A DNA stretch of 64,000 nucleotides from Pseudanabaena minima (GTDB lineage: Bacteria > Cyanobacteriota > Cyanobacteriia > Pseudanabaenales > Pseudanabaenaceae): contig NZ_CP159508.1 of assembly GCF_051131155.1 (NCBI RefSeq), forward strand, positions 3,410,001-3,474,000, written 5' to 3'. The first letter of the stretch is position 1. Every line of letters begins with the position of its first letter. The position numbers and the translations under genes are program-made. Below are positions 51,058-60,389 of the stretch, piece by piece. The notes beneath the pieces are model-generated. The model saw nothing but the letters and a program-made list of their open reading frames with translations, was not told the DNA's origin and did not search any database.

Positions 51058-52020
51058 ATGTCACAATATCACAAACCTACAGTCATTATTACAGGTGCAT
51101 CTTCAGGCGTTGGTTTATGGTCAGCCAAAGCAATGGCAGATAAAGGCTGGCATATCGTTATGGCTTGCCGCAATATCCCCAAAACCGAAAAAGCCGCCGA
51201 ATCTGTCGGTATTCCTAAAGATAGCTACACGATCATCCAAGTCGATCTTGGTTCTTTGGTCAGTGTGCGCGAATTTGTGGCTAAATTCCGAGCGACAGGA
51301 AAGCCCCTTGATGCATTGTTGTGCAATGCTGCGATCTATATGCCTTTACTCAAAGAACCCTTGCGATCGCCTGAAGGCTTTGAGTTGACGATGACCACCA
51401 ATCACCTCAGTCACTTCCTCCTCTGCAATCTCCTGCTAGAGGACATGAAAAAGTCCACCCATCCTGATCGCCGTATGGTTATTTTGGGAACTGTCACCCA
51501 CAACCCCGACGAACTGGGCGGCAAGATTCCTCCACAACCTGATCTTGGTAATCTTGAAGGGTTTGAGAAGGGCTTCAAACCACCGATCTCGATGGCAAAT
51601 GGCAAAAAGTTTGAACCAGTTCGCGCCTACAAAGAGAGCAAGGTTTGCAATATCTTGACCATGCGTGAATTGCATCGCCGCTACCATGAATCCACAGGGA
51701 TTACCTTTACTTCCCTTTACCCTGGTTGTGTCGCTGACACACCTCTCTTCCGTAATCACTACCCTCTCTTTCAAAAACTATTCCCACTATTCCAAAAGAA
51801 CATCACTAAGGGATATGTCACTCAGGAGCTATCAGGCGAAAGAGTTGCTGCTGTCCTCGCTGATCCTGAGTATCGCCAATCTGGAGCCTACTGGAGTTGG
51901 GGTAATCGTCAGAAAAAGGATGGTAAGTCTTTTGTGCAGACTGTCTCTCCCCAAGCCCGTGATGATGCTAGAGCTGAACGCTTGTGGGACTTGAGTGCGA
52001 AATTAGTCAGACTCGTATAA
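51058..52020 (+). CDS. por: light-dependent protochlorophyllide oxidoreductase
   Basis: 320 aa SDR enzyme reducing protochlorophyllide to chlorophyllide with NADPH and light. NADP motif 'TGASSGVG' (12-19), catalytic Tyr191 and Lys195 in 'AYKESK', LPOR-specific 'LDALLCNAAIY', 'FELTMTTNHLSHFLLCNLLL', 'GFKPPISMANGKKFEPVRAYKESK' and C-terminal 'YWSWGNRQKK'. Length and motifs are those of cyanobacterial LPOR. Monocistronic. Confidence 0.97.
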   Translation: MSQYHKPTVIITGASSGVGLWSAKAMADKGWHIVMACRNIPKTEKAAESVGIPKDSYTIIQVDLGSLVSVREFVAKFRATGKPLDALLCNAAIYMPLLKEPLRSPEGFELTMTTNHLSHFLLCNLLLEDMKKSTHPDRRMVILGTVTHNPDELGGKIPPQPDLGNLEGFEKGFKPPISMANGKKFEPVRAYKESKVCNILTMRELHRRYHESTGITFTSLYPGCVADTPLFRNHYPLFQKLFPLFQKNITKGYVTQELSGERVAAVLADPEYRQSGAYWSWGNRQKKDGKSFVQTVSPQARDDARAERLWDLSAKLVRLV

Positions 52021-52030
52021 AAAATCCAAA

Positions 52031-52102
52031 AGAGTGATGGCGGCGCGATGTGCCGCCATCACTCTGGGCAAAGAAAAGCGGCGCGATGCGCCGCTTTTCT
52101 TT
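52031..52102. terminator. two hairpins between convergent por and topA
   Basis: 14-bp arms 52031-52044/52052-52065, then 15-bp perfect arms 52070-52084/52088-52102 (loop GAT) with A/T-rich ends. The second shares its core (AAAGCGGCGC-GAT-GCGCCGCTTT) with the hairpin at 7777-7815. Bidirectional terminator. Confidence 0.8.
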
Positions 52103-54813
52103 TATTTAGTCGCAGCAGCCTTTTTGGTAGTTGCGGCTTTTTTAGTAGTTTTAGCAGCGGTCTTAGTGGTTGTTGCTTTAGTTGCGGTGGACTTGGTAGT
52201 AGTCTTTTTCGTGGTAGTTTTCTTAGGCTCGCTAGACGTAGACTTAGTGCGCTTACTAGTGCTTTTACCAGACTTACTTGCCAACATCGATAGCGCCTCT
52301 TCTAACGTCAGTCCTTCCACGGTCTGCTCCTTAGTTAGAGATACATTGACTTTGCCATGCTTCACGTATGCACCATACTTACCATCAAGAATCTCGATCG
52401 CTTCATCATCACTAGGATGTTTGCCAAGCGATTTCAATACTTTCGCTGCCGCCGCTCCACGCAAAGTCTTTGGTTGCGATAGTAGTTCTAAGGCTCGTTC
52501 AAAGGTGATGGTATAGGGATCATCAGTCGATTTTAGCGATCGATTGTCGTCCTTGTCGCCATTACCTTTGGTGTGACAAACATAGGGACCAAAACGTCCC
52601 GTATTCACAAACACCCGATTACCAGTATCAGGATGTGCGCCCAAGGTACGTGGCAGAGCTAGCAGTTTGACAGCAAGATCGAGGGTAACTTGCTCAGGCT
52701 GCATACCCTTCGGCAATGAGGCACGTTTAGGTTTAGGAACTGCTTCCGTCGCCTGACCTAGCTGTACATAGGGACCATACTGCCCCATCATCATGAAAAT
52801 TGGCTCATTCAGTTCTGGATGAATACCGACTTGATCGGGACCTTCTAGCTTCTGTTTGAGTAGAAGTTCAATCTTTTCAGGCACTAAATCAGAAGGAGTG
52901 AGGTTCTGAGGAATGGAAGAATTAACCGTGTGATCACCTTCTCCAACTTGAATGTAAGCACCAAACTTACCGATTTTGACTTTAACATCATCATCTAAGC
53001 CTTCAAGACGTACTGTCCGCGCCGCTTCGCCATCAATGAGACTATCGCGAGACTTTACCTGTCCGCTTAAGCCTTGTTCACCCGAATAAAATTTCTTGAG
53101 ATAGGGTAGCCATTCCACACTACCCGTAGAAATATCATCGAGGGTTTGTTCCATTTTAGAAGTGAAACTAGGATCGACGAGGTTGGGGAAATGCTCTTCT
53201 AATAAACTGGTGACAGCAAAAGCCGTGAAGGTGGGAATTAACGCATTATTCACAAGCTGCACATAGCCGCGATCACAGATTGTGCCGATAATACTGGCAT
53301 AGGTACTAGGACGACCGATACCTTCACTTTCGAGCATTTTCACAAGAGCCGCTTCAGTATAGCGGGCGGGAGGTTGAGTTTCATGTCCGACCGTATTTAA
53401 CTCACGGCAAACAGGATGATCGCCAATTTTGAGCGGCGGCAACATTACCTCTTTTTCTTCAAGGGCAGCATCTGGATCATCGGAGCCTTCGACATAGGCG
53501 CGGAAAAATCCTGCGAAATCAATACGTTTGCCTGAAGCTCGGAAAATCGCATCTTCAACGGTTAACTGCACGCTGAGCATGGTTAACTGAGCATCCGCCA
53601 TTTGTGAGGCAACTGTGCGCTTCCAAATTAGGTCATAGAGCGCTAATTCCCGTCCTGACAACCCCGTTTCTTGAGGAGTACGAAAAGTTTCACCTGCGGG
53701 GCGGATTGCTTCGTGAGCTTCCTGTGCGCCTTTGGACTTAGTCACATACTGGCGAGGCTCTTTGCTGAGGAAGTTACTGCCGTACATCTTGGTCACACAT
53801 GTCCGTGCGGCGGCGATCGCCTGTTGTGACAAATGAACCGAGTCAGTACGCATATAGGTGATAAAGCCTTGCTCGTACAGGGCTTGAGCTACTCGCATTG
53901 AGTCCCTTGCCGATAGACGCAATTTACGGTTAGCCTCTTGTTGCAATGTCGAGGTGGTGAAAGGTGGTGAAGGCTTGCGGGTGGTGGGACGTTCATCTAG
54001 ATTGCTCACCGACCAGACTTTGCCATTTAAACGCTGTTGCAAAGCGATCGCCGCCGCTTCATCCAACAATAAAACCTGGCGACCTCTGGCAATTTTGCCT
54101 GTCGATTCGTCAAAGTCTTTACCTGTAGCCACATTTGTGCCACCGACCGAGACTAGCTGCACAGGAAATTCCTGTTTCGGCGCATAGAGATTTGCCTTCA
54201 AATCCCAGTAGCTACCAGATTTAAAAGCACGTCGTTCACGTTCACGATTGACGATTAACCGCACGGCTACAGACTGCACGCGACCAGCCGATAAACCCCA
54301 TGCAATTTTTTTCCACAGCAAAGGAGAGAGGGTGTAACCCACAAGGCGATCGAGGATGCGGCGTGTTTCTTGGGCATGGACAAGGCGATCGTCAATCTGG
54401 CGACAGTTTTTTAATGCGCCTTTAATTGCCTCAGAGGTGATCTCATGGAAAACCATGCGCTTAATTGGTACTTTGGGTTGCAAAATTTGCAATAAATGCC
54501 AAGAAATACTTTCCCCCTCACGGTCTTCGTCAGTTGCTAGGATCAATTCCTTGACACCTTTTAACGCTGACTTGAGTTCGCGGACGATCTTTTTCTTATC
54601 GTCTGGCACGATGTAGAGTGGCTCAAAGTCAGCATCGACATTAACGCCGAGCTTAGCCCATTCCGTACCCTTTAGTTCGGTAGGAATATCACTAGCTGAT
54701 TGTGGCAAATCGCGCACATGCCCCATAGATGCCTCTACTCGATATCCAGCAGGCAAAAAGTTGCGAATGGTGCGGGCTTTAGTGGGCGATTCGACAATAA
54801 CAAGGGTAGACAT
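52102..54813 (-). CDS. topA: DNA topoisomerase I
   Basis: 903 aa from ATG 54813 ('MSTLVIVESPTKART'). Relaxes negative supercoils. TOPRIM domain with Glu in 'VIVESPTKA' and 'LATDEDREGE', active-site Tyr in 'FITYMRTDSVHLS', then three or more topoisomerase C-terminal repeats ('KIGKFGAYIQVGEG', 'MMGQYGPYVQLG', 'NTGRFGPYVCHT', 'LDGKYGAYVKHG') in place of Cys4 zinc fingers. The last ~55 residues are a Lys/Thr/Ala-rich tail typical of cyanobacterial TopA. Confidence 0.97.
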   Translation of the reverse strand: MSTLVIVESPTKARTIRNFLPAGYRVEASMGHVRDLPQSASDIPTELKGTEWAKLGVNVDADFEPLYIVPDDKKKIVRELKSALKGVKELILATDEDREGESISWHLLQILQPKVPIKRMVFHEITSEAIKGALKNCRQIDDRLVHAQETRRILDRLVGYTLSPLLWKKIAWGLSAGRVQSVAVRLIVNRERERRAFKSGSYWDLKANLYAPKQEFPVQLVSVGGTNVATGKDFDESTGKIARGRQVLLLDEAAAIALQQRLNGKVWSVSNLDERPTTRKPSPPFTTSTLQQEANRKLRLSARDSMRVAQALYEQGFITYMRTDSVHLSQQAIAAARTCVTKMYGSNFLSKEPRQYVTKSKGAQEAHEAIRPAGETFRTPQETGLSGRELALYDLIWKRTVASQMADAQLTMLSVQLTVEDAIFRASGKRIDFAGFFRAYVEGSDDPDAALEEKEVMLPPLKIGDHPVCRELNTVGHETQPPARYTEAALVKMLESEGIGRPSTYASIIGTICDRGYVQLVNNALIPTFTAFAVTSLLEEHFPNLVDPSFTSKMEQTLDDISTGSVEWLPYLKKFYSGEQGLSGQVKSRDSLIDGEAARTVRLEGLDDDVKVKIGKFGAYIQVGEGDHTVNSSIPQNLTPSDLVPEKIELLLKQKLEGPDQVGIHPELNEPIFMMMGQYGPYVQLGQATEAVPKPKRASLPKGMQPEQVTLDLAVKLLALPRTLGAHPDTGNRVFVNTGRFGPYVCHTKGNGDKDDNRSLKSTDDPYTITFERALELLSQPKTLRGAAAAKVLKSLGKHPSDDEAIEILDGKYGAYVKHGKVNVSLTKEQTVEGLTLEEALSMLASKSGKSTSKRTKSTSSEPKKTTTKKTTTKSTATKATTTKTAAKTTKKAATTKKAAATK

Positions 54814-55091
54814 ATTAGCCTGCAAGGTTCGCGGTAATCAAAATAACGGGAAGATCAATAAGCAATTAATCATCAAAATTAAGGGCTTACTTAAATACCT
54901 TCTTAACCTATATACAATGTTTATGCGGAAAATTACTATTTTTTAGTAGGACGGTAACTACACTAGCAAGTTTCCCGCAACTACTAGTTGCCAATTTAGC
55001 GATTTAATGCATTGGACTCAATTAATGCATGTAAAGACATATCTTGCAAGATCCTTTATTTTTCAATGAGCTTACGAGCATTGGAAAAATA

Positions 55092-55529
55092 CTATAGATT
55101 GCCACGATACTTTGAAAAGTTGGCAATGCTTTCTAGGGAGTGATTTCCGGGATAGAGTTTGCCATTGATTTCCCATGTAGGATAAAAACGAACCCTTTTA
55201 TCGCGGCAAAGTTGAGTTTGAGGATTGACACCACGCCGATCGCATTCAATCACCTCTAATTGTTTGACGGCCTCTTTGCCGAAGCGTTGTTTTTGACTAT
55301 GGCAATGGGGACACCAATAGGCAGTGTATAGCTTTGCGCCAATTTTACGTAAATGTTTAGCTAAAGCGATCTCGTTGGCACTTGATGTTGTTGTTACATT
55401 CGGTGCAGCTTCTTGGGCGATCGCCGCCTTAGTCATTGGCGAAGAAAATGTCACAACGGAAAACCCTGTGATACTAGCGATCGCTAGACCAACAGATGCC
55501 AATGCTGAAGATAATCTGTGAAACTTCAT
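55092..55529 (-). CDS. exported thioredoxin-like protein (VKOR-associated type)
   Basis: 145 aa. Signal peptide (residues 1-39, cleavage near 'AAIAQEA') sends it to the periplasm or thylakoid lumen. The Trx-like domain has the redox pair Cys73-Cys76 ('YWCPHC') plus two further cysteines ('ECDRRG', 'QLCRDKRV') and cis-Pro region 'RFYPTWEING'. It looks like the Trx domain fused to VKOR in LTO1, here stand-alone. Probably helps form disulfides in exported proteins. No VKOR gene adjoins. Confidence 0.85.
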   Translation of the reverse strand: MKFHRLSSALASVGLAIASITGFSVVTFSSPMTKAAIAQEAAPNVTTTSSANEIALAKHLRKIGAKLYTAYWCPHCHSQKQRFGKEAVKQLEVIECDRRGVNPQTQLCRDKRVRFYPTWEINGKLYPGNHSLESIANFSKYRGNL

Positions 55530-55593
55530 AAGGTAGACCCGTTCAACGTTGCTATTTTAACCATAATTATTAACACTGAGATAGGTTACCCTT

Positions 55594-55694
55594 CCCAGAG
55601 AAGAATTAACGTTGCGGCGCTTCGCGCCGCAACGTTAATTCTTCTCTGGGAGGAACACCCACACCAAAAATTAATAAGGTGGGCATTGCCCACC
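55594..55694. repeat. 27-bp-arm perfect palindrome and GGTGGGC hairpin in a divergent region
   Basis: Arms 55594-55620 and 55624-55650 (loop TTC) are perfect over 27 bp. GGTGGGC-ATT-GCCCACC follows (55678-55694), part of a dispersed repeat also at 63403-63428. Located between divergent starts at 55529 and 55713. Confidence 0.85.
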
Positions 55695-55712
55695 CTACCT
55701 TAGAAATTGATT

Positions 55713-56849
55713 ATGCCAAACTTAGAAAATCTCAAGATTGCGATCGTTCATGAATGGTTTGTGACCTACGCAGGATCGGAGCGCGTAGTTGAGCAGATTT
55801 TAAATTTATTTCCCCATGCTGATCTGTTTGCGGTCGTAGATTTTCTCAATGATTCGCAACGGGGCTTTATTCAAAATAAACCAGTTAAGACAACTTTTAT
55901 TCAAAAATTACCCTTTGCTAAAGCTAAATTTCGCCAATATTTGCCACTCATGCCCTTAGCGATCGAGCAGCTTGATCTATCAGCATATGACTTAATTATT
56001 TCTAGTTCCCATGCTGTTGCCAAAGGCGTATTAACTGCGCCACATCAATTACATATTTCCTATGTGCATTCCCCCATCCGTTACGCTTGGGACCTGCAAC
56101 ATCAATATCTTAAAGAATCAAATTTAGAACGGGGAATTAAAAGCTGGATTGCAAGATGGATCTTGCATCAAATCAGGATTTGGGATACGCGCACAGCCAA
56201 TGGAGTCGATCTATTTGTATCAAATTCTGAATTTATTGCCCGTCGGATTCATAAAGTCTATCGGCGATCGGCGACAGTAATCTATCCACCCGTAGATCTG
56301 CAAAATTACACACTGTGCAAACAAAAGCAAGAATTCTATCTCACTGCTTCCCGATTAGTTCCCTATAAGCGCATTGATCTGATTGTAGAAGCTTTTTCGC
56401 AGATGGGCGATCGCTCCTTGATTGTCATTGGTGATGGAGAACAAATGGCAAAAATTCGCGCCAAGGCAAGCAGTAACATTAAATTTCTTGGTCATCTAGA
56501 ACCAGAAGCTTTGCGCGAATATATGCAAAAGGCGAGAGCCTTTGTATTTGCGGCTGAGGAGGATTTTGGGATTACACCTGTAGAGGCACAAGCCTGCGGT
56601 ACACCAGTGATTGCCTATGGTCGTGGTGGTGTATGTGAATCAGTACGTGGCTTAGATTGCGATCGCCCCACGGGTGTATTTTTTGCGGAGCAGACGGTGG
56701 CGAGTATCCGTACGGCAGTGCTTGAATTTGAGCAGAATAGCGATCGTATATCACCGACAACCTGTCACGAAAATGCGATGCGCTTCTCAACCGAGAGATT
56801 TCAAGCAGAGTTTTTACAATTTGTAGAACAGGCTTGGCGCGATCGCTAA
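55713..56849 (+). CDS. GT4 family glycosyltransferase
   Basis: 378 aa from ATG 55713 ('MPNLENLKIAIVHEWFVTYAGSE'). GT-B fold: N-terminal domain with 'YVHSPIRYAWDLQHQYL' and C-terminal domain with 'YLTASRLVPYKRIDLIVEAF', 'VIGDGEQMAKIRAKA' and the nucleotide-sugar motif 'EEDFGITPVEAQACGTPVIAYGRGG' (E-x7-E). Transfers a sugar, often mannose, to surface polysaccharide or lipid carrier. Substrate not predictable. Confidence 0.92.
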   Translation: MPNLENLKIAIVHEWFVTYAGSERVVEQILNLFPHADLFAVVDFLNDSQRGFIQNKPVKTTFIQKLPFAKAKFRQYLPLMPLAIEQLDLSAYDLIISSSHAVAKGVLTAPHQLHISYVHSPIRYAWDLQHQYLKESNLERGIKSWIARWILHQIRIWDTRTANGVDLFVSNSEFIARRIHKVYRRSATVIYPPVDLQNYTLCKQKQEFYLTASRLVPYKRIDLIVEAFSQMGDRSLIVIGDGEQMAKIRAKASSNIKFLGHLEPEALREYMQKARAFVFAAEEDFGITPVEAQACGTPVIAYGRGGVCESVRGLDCDRPTGVFFAEQTVASIRTAVLEFEQNSDRISPTTCHENAMRFSTERFQAEFLQFVEQAWRDR

Positions 56850-56857
56850 AATAAGCA

Positions 56858-56888
56858 CAAAAAAGGGGCGCATAGCGCCCCTTTTTTG
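56858..56888. terminator. bidirectional hairpin terminator between GT4 and PRK genes
   Basis: 14-bp perfect arms (56858-56871 / 56875-56888, loop ATA) with A6/T6 outer stem, between convergent genes. Confidence 0.88.
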
Positions 56889-56889
56889 A

Positions 56890-57795
56890 TTATGATTGCA
56901 GGCTTTTCGATTCAACTACAAGAGAATCGATCAATGGTTGGAGAATCAGTTCCATTGCCATACCCATCTTACCGCCGGGGACAACTAAGGTGGTATGACG
57001 AGACATGAAGGAATCATGGATCATGTCTAGCAAATAACGGAAATCGATTTGGAACTTGTCACGGAAGCAGCGATTGGTATGGATAATTACAAAGCTTTCA
57101 TCAAGGGTAGGGATATCGCGAGCAATGAAAGGATTGGAAGTATCAACGGTAGGAACGCGCTGGAAGTTAATGTGCGTATTCGAGAACTGAGGCGCAATGT
57201 AATTTACATAGTCTGGCATCCGACGCAAAATTGTATCAACAATTGCTTCAGCACTATAGCCACGTTCAGCATTATCACGGTGGATCTTTTGAATCCATTC
57301 CAAGTTCACAATCGGAACTACGCCCACCAATAGGTCAACATATTGAGCAAGGTTAATATCTTCAGCAACGACACCACCGTGTAAACCTTCATAAAACAGC
57401 ACATCGGTACCAGCTTCGATGCTTTCCCAAGGGGTAAATTCGCCAGGTTGATTGTTCGTACCTAAGCGTCCATTGTGATACTCAGCTTCTTCGGTGCTGT
57501 GCAGATAATAACGTCTTTGACCACCACCAGTTTCACCATATTCCTGAAACAGAGCTTCAAGCTTATCTAGTAAATTGGCATTCAAACCAAAATGGCTGAG
57601 ACTACGACCTTCAGCCGCAGCTTGTTTCATGGCTTCGCGCATTTCTAAGCGATTGAATTTGTGGTAGCTATCACCTTCAATAACTGCCGCTTGAATGTTT
57701 TCTAAACGGAAAATATGTTCAAAAGCTCGCTTAACGGTACTAGTACCAGCACCTGATGAACCTGTTACCGCAATAACTGGATGTTTTTTAGACAA
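56890..57795 (-). CDS. prk: phosphoribulokinase, proteobacterial (class I) type
   Basis: 301 aa, start TTG at 57795 with a strong AAGGAG 8 bases upstream. P-loop 'GSSGAGTST' (12-20). Features match the ~290-aa CbbP-type enzyme of proteobacteria ('IEGDSYHKFNR', 'FYEGLHGGVV', 'NLEWIQKIHRD', 'TSNPFIARDIPT', 'VPGGKMGMAMELILQPLID') and not the ~330-aa plant/cyanobacterial class II enzyme. The P-loop Cys that thioredoxin and CP12 control in class II is absent. It phosphorylates ribulose-5-phosphate with ATP in the Calvin cycle. A normal class II prk is presumably elsewhere. Candidate for horizontal acquisition. Confidence 0.85.
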   Translation of the reverse strand: MSKKHPVIAVTGSSGAGTSTVKRAFEHIFRLENIQAAVIEGDSYHKFNRLEMREAMKQAAAEGRSLSHFGLNANLLDKLEALFQEYGETGGGQRRYYLHSTEEAEYHNGRLGTNNQPGEFTPWESIEAGTDVLFYEGLHGGVVAEDINLAQYVDLLVGVVPIVNLEWIQKIHRDNAERGYSAEAIVDTILRRMPDYVNYIAPQFSNTHINFQRVPTVDTSNPFIARDIPTLDESFVIIHTNRCFRDKFQIDFRYLLDMIHDSFMSRHTTLVVPGGKMGMAMELILQPLIDSLVVESKSLQS

Positions 57796-57857
57796 ATTTT
57801 TTCTCCTTAATTTTATTTAATCAATGTGTTTTTATTAACGTGAGGGGGATGCAATCT

Positions 57858-57919
57858 AATAAAGAACCCGATTTTTGATGACGCGGCTTTGCCGCGCCAT
57901 CAAAAATCGGTTCTTTATT
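57858..57919. repeat. ~29-bp-arm palindrome between divergent prk and dus
   Basis: Arms 57858-57887 and 57891-57919, loop TTT, one bulged C and one mismatch. Between divergent start codons (57795 and 58048). Confidence 0.75.
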
Positions 57920-58047
57920 TTACGGCAAAGCCCTAAGTGCGATCGCTCGCAACCGAAGAGTCACAAAAAATATTAAAACTACTATACCTTTGTATATAGC
58001 GCCCAAGAAAGCAAAAAATAATCAACTTTAGGGCAAAGTTTGCAGAC

Positions 58048-59121
58048 ATGATTTCTGGTCTATCAAAATTACCGCAAAAATTCACTGAACCTTTAACTAT
58101 TGGTAATGTCATCCTCAAAAGTCGAGTGTTGCAATCGCCATTGTCTGGGGTGACAGATCTGGTGTTTCGGCGGTTAGTGCGGCGCTATGCTCCTGATTCG
58201 ATGCTATATACCGAGATGATCAGCGCTACGGATTTGCATCACATGAAGGCTTTACCCAAGTTGATGGAGATCGATCGCCATGAAACACCGATTAGTATTC
58301 AGCTTTTTGATTGTCGTCCCGATTTTTTAGCAGAGGCGGCGCAAAAGGCGGTTGCTGAGGGTGCGGACACCGTAGATATTAATATGGGCTGCCCCGTCAA
58401 TAAAATTACGAAAAAGGGTGGCGGCTCATCTCTGTTACGTCAGCCTGAGCTTGCCGAGCAAATTGTGCGATCGGTGGTTGATGCTGTGGATATTCCTGTG
58501 ACTGTAAAAACGCGGATCGGCTGGGATGATGCAGAAATTACGATTTTGGACTTTGCTAAGCGCATGGAGGATGCTGGGGCAAAGATGATCACCGTCCATG
58601 CCAGAACGCGATCGCAGGGCTATACAGGTATTGCCAAGTGGGAATGGATTCGTAAAGTGAAAGAGGTGCTAACGATTCCTGTGATTGCTAATGGGGATAT
58701 TTTCTCGGTAGAGGCGGCGATCGCTTGTTTAGAGCAAACGGGTGCGGATGGGGTGATGTGTTCACGCGGGACTCTGGGCTATCCGTTTTTGGTGGGCGAG
58801 GTCGATCACTTTTTAAAAACGGGTGAATATTTACCAAAGCCAACATCTATCCAATGCTTAGAAGTTGCCAAAGAGCATTTACAAGGGCTATGGGATTACA
58901 AAGGTATTCGTGGGATTCGTCAATCCCGTAAGCATATGACTTGGTATGCCAAGGGTTTTGTGGGGGCGGCGGCTCTGCGCGATCGCCTCTGTCGGATTGA
59001 GTCGGTGCAAGATGGCTTTGATTGCCTAGATGAGGCGATCACTAAGTTGGCTCATCATCAGAATGATCTTGGGGCGATCTCACCTGAAGATATGGCAGAA
59101 ATGATCGCCATGAAGCAATAA
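58048..59121 (+). CDS. dus: tRNA-dihydrouridine synthase
   Basis: 357 aa FMN-dependent enzyme reducing uridine in the tRNA D-loop. TIM-barrel signatures: 'LQSPLSGVTDLVFRRLVRRY', 'VDINMGCPVNKITKKGGGSSLLRQPELA' (catalytic Cys in GCP), 'VTVKTRIGWDD', 'TVHARTRSQGYTG', 'PVIANGDIFS' and 'GVMCSRGTLGYPFL'. Nearest to the DusB class by feel; the exact class is not certain. TTGTATATAG (57990-57999) lies about 50 bases upstream. Confidence 0.95.
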   Translation: MISGLSKLPQKFTEPLTIGNVILKSRVLQSPLSGVTDLVFRRLVRRYAPDSMLYTEMISATDLHHMKALPKLMEIDRHETPISIQLFDCRPDFLAEAAQKAVAEGADTVDINMGCPVNKITKKGGGSSLLRQPELAEQIVRSVVDAVDIPVTVKTRIGWDDAEITILDFAKRMEDAGAKMITVHARTRSQGYTGIAKWEWIRKVKEVLTIPVIANGDIFSVEAAIACLEQTGADGVMCSRGTLGYPFLVGEVDHFLKTGEYLPKPTSIQCLEVAKEHLQGLWDYKGIRGIRQSRKHMTWYAKGFVGAAALRDRLCRIESVQDGFDCLDEAITKLAHHQNDLGAISPEDMAEMIAMKQ

Positions 59122-59245
59122 TAAAGCTCAAGAAGTATTTTTTTGTCAGAGATACTTTGTCAGACTCACAAAAAAATGGGTTTTTGACTATAATTTTCAC
59201 TGTGCAAAGCACGGCGCAAATCACCTAACTTTATCAAGAAGCATC

Positions 59246-60376
59246 ATGCAACAAATATTTAGTCGTCGTAATTTGCGCCTGTTTATCACTCTCTTTGTGT
59301 TAACGGTGCTGATGTTTGGGCTGGGGTGGTTTATATTTTTGCGCCCCGAAATTTCTAGCCTCAATAAAACCGCCCAAACTGCTGGCTCAAGCCTTCAAAA
59401 TATTACCCTCACCGAATTTGACGCAAATGGCAAACTGCTTTGGGAAATTCAAGCCAAACGCGCTAACTATCGGGAAGATCGCAAAATTGCCGATGTGGAA
59501 GATGTCGAAGGGAAATTTTATCGCGATGGGGAACTACTCATGGAAACCACTGGCGATAAGGGAACTATCGATCAAATTAGTAAAGAAATTTCCCTAGATG
59601 GCAATATTAAGGCGATCGCTGTCCAAGAAAAGATCAATATGAAAGCGGATCGCATGGTCTGGAAATCGGAAGAAGATTTGCTCAAAGCCACAGGCAAAAT
59701 TCAGATTGATAAGCCTGAGGACAAGCTAACCATGACAGGCAAAGAATTAACGGCTAAACCTAGTACGAATGTGTACAGCCTAGAAAAACAAGTAATTGTG
59801 ACTGCGGTAAAGCCCCCACTGGAAATGAAGAGTGAGAAAGTCACTTGGGATGCAAAGAGCGATCGCGTGTTTACGGATGTTCCGATTTCTGTAATTCAAA
59901 TCAAAGATAAATTGCAACTAACTGCCAATAAAGGTAATTGGGATATTCAGAAAAAGGAAGTTACTTTTACAGGTGATATCAAAGCTAAAGATCCGAATCT
60001 AGATGTTGACATCGAGGCGGCTCAAGCCATTTGGAATCTTGAGAAAAAGTTGGTAACTCTACCAGTAGCCTTTACTGGAACTAGTAAGGGTCGGGGCATT
60101 GTTGTAAAGGCTCAAAAGGGAGAAGCTCAAATCGAAAAGGAACAGATTAATCTCACGGGGCAAGTATCAGCAAGTTTTAGTTCTACTCAAGGTGTTGTTA
60201 ATGCCGACAAAGTGGAATGGCTAATTCCCACAAAAACGATTACAGCCGAGGGTAATATCGTCTATAAACAACCCGACAAAAATCTCAATGTTAGCGGCGA
60301 TCGCGCTGTAGCTAATCTCGAATCACAGACTGTGACGGTCACAGGTACAAATGTGCTTTCAATATTAAATCCTTAA
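59246..60376 (+). CDS. lptC: LptC-like LPS export periplasmic protein
   Basis: 376 aa. One N-terminal membrane helix (about 10-32, 'LFITLFVLTVLMFGLGWFIFL'), then a long beta-rich periplasmic domain with LptC/LptA-type repeats ('ITLTEFDANGKLLWEIQAKRANY', 'KADRMVWKSEEDLLKATGKIQI', 'VTWDAKSDRVFTDVPISV'). The cyanobacterial LptC is longer than the ~190-aa proteobacterial one, as here. It links the LptBFG ATPase to the LPS bridge. The other lpt genes are not in the window. Confidence 0.9.
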   Translation: MQQIFSRRNLRLFITLFVLTVLMFGLGWFIFLRPEISSLNKTAQTAGSSLQNITLTEFDANGKLLWEIQAKRANYREDRKIADVEDVEGKFYRDGELLMETTGDKGTIDQISKEISLDGNIKAIAVQEKINMKADRMVWKSEEDLLKATGKIQIDKPEDKLTMTGKELTAKPSTNVYSLEKQVIVTAVKPPLEMKSEKVTWDAKSDRVFTDVPISVIQIKDKLQLTANKGNWDIQKKEVTFTGDIKAKDPNLDVDIEAAQAIWNLEKKLVTLPVAFTGTSKGRGIVVKAQKGEAQIEKEQINLTGQVSASFSSTQGVVNADKVEWLIPTKTITAEGNIVYKQPDKNLNVSGDRAVANLESQTVTVTGTNVLSILNP

Positions 60377-60389
60377 AAGTTACTTAATA

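Noticed and set aside
52034..52516. Val/Ala/Leu-rich plus-strand frame after por
   Set aside because: Antisense of the Lys/Thr-rich TopA tail.
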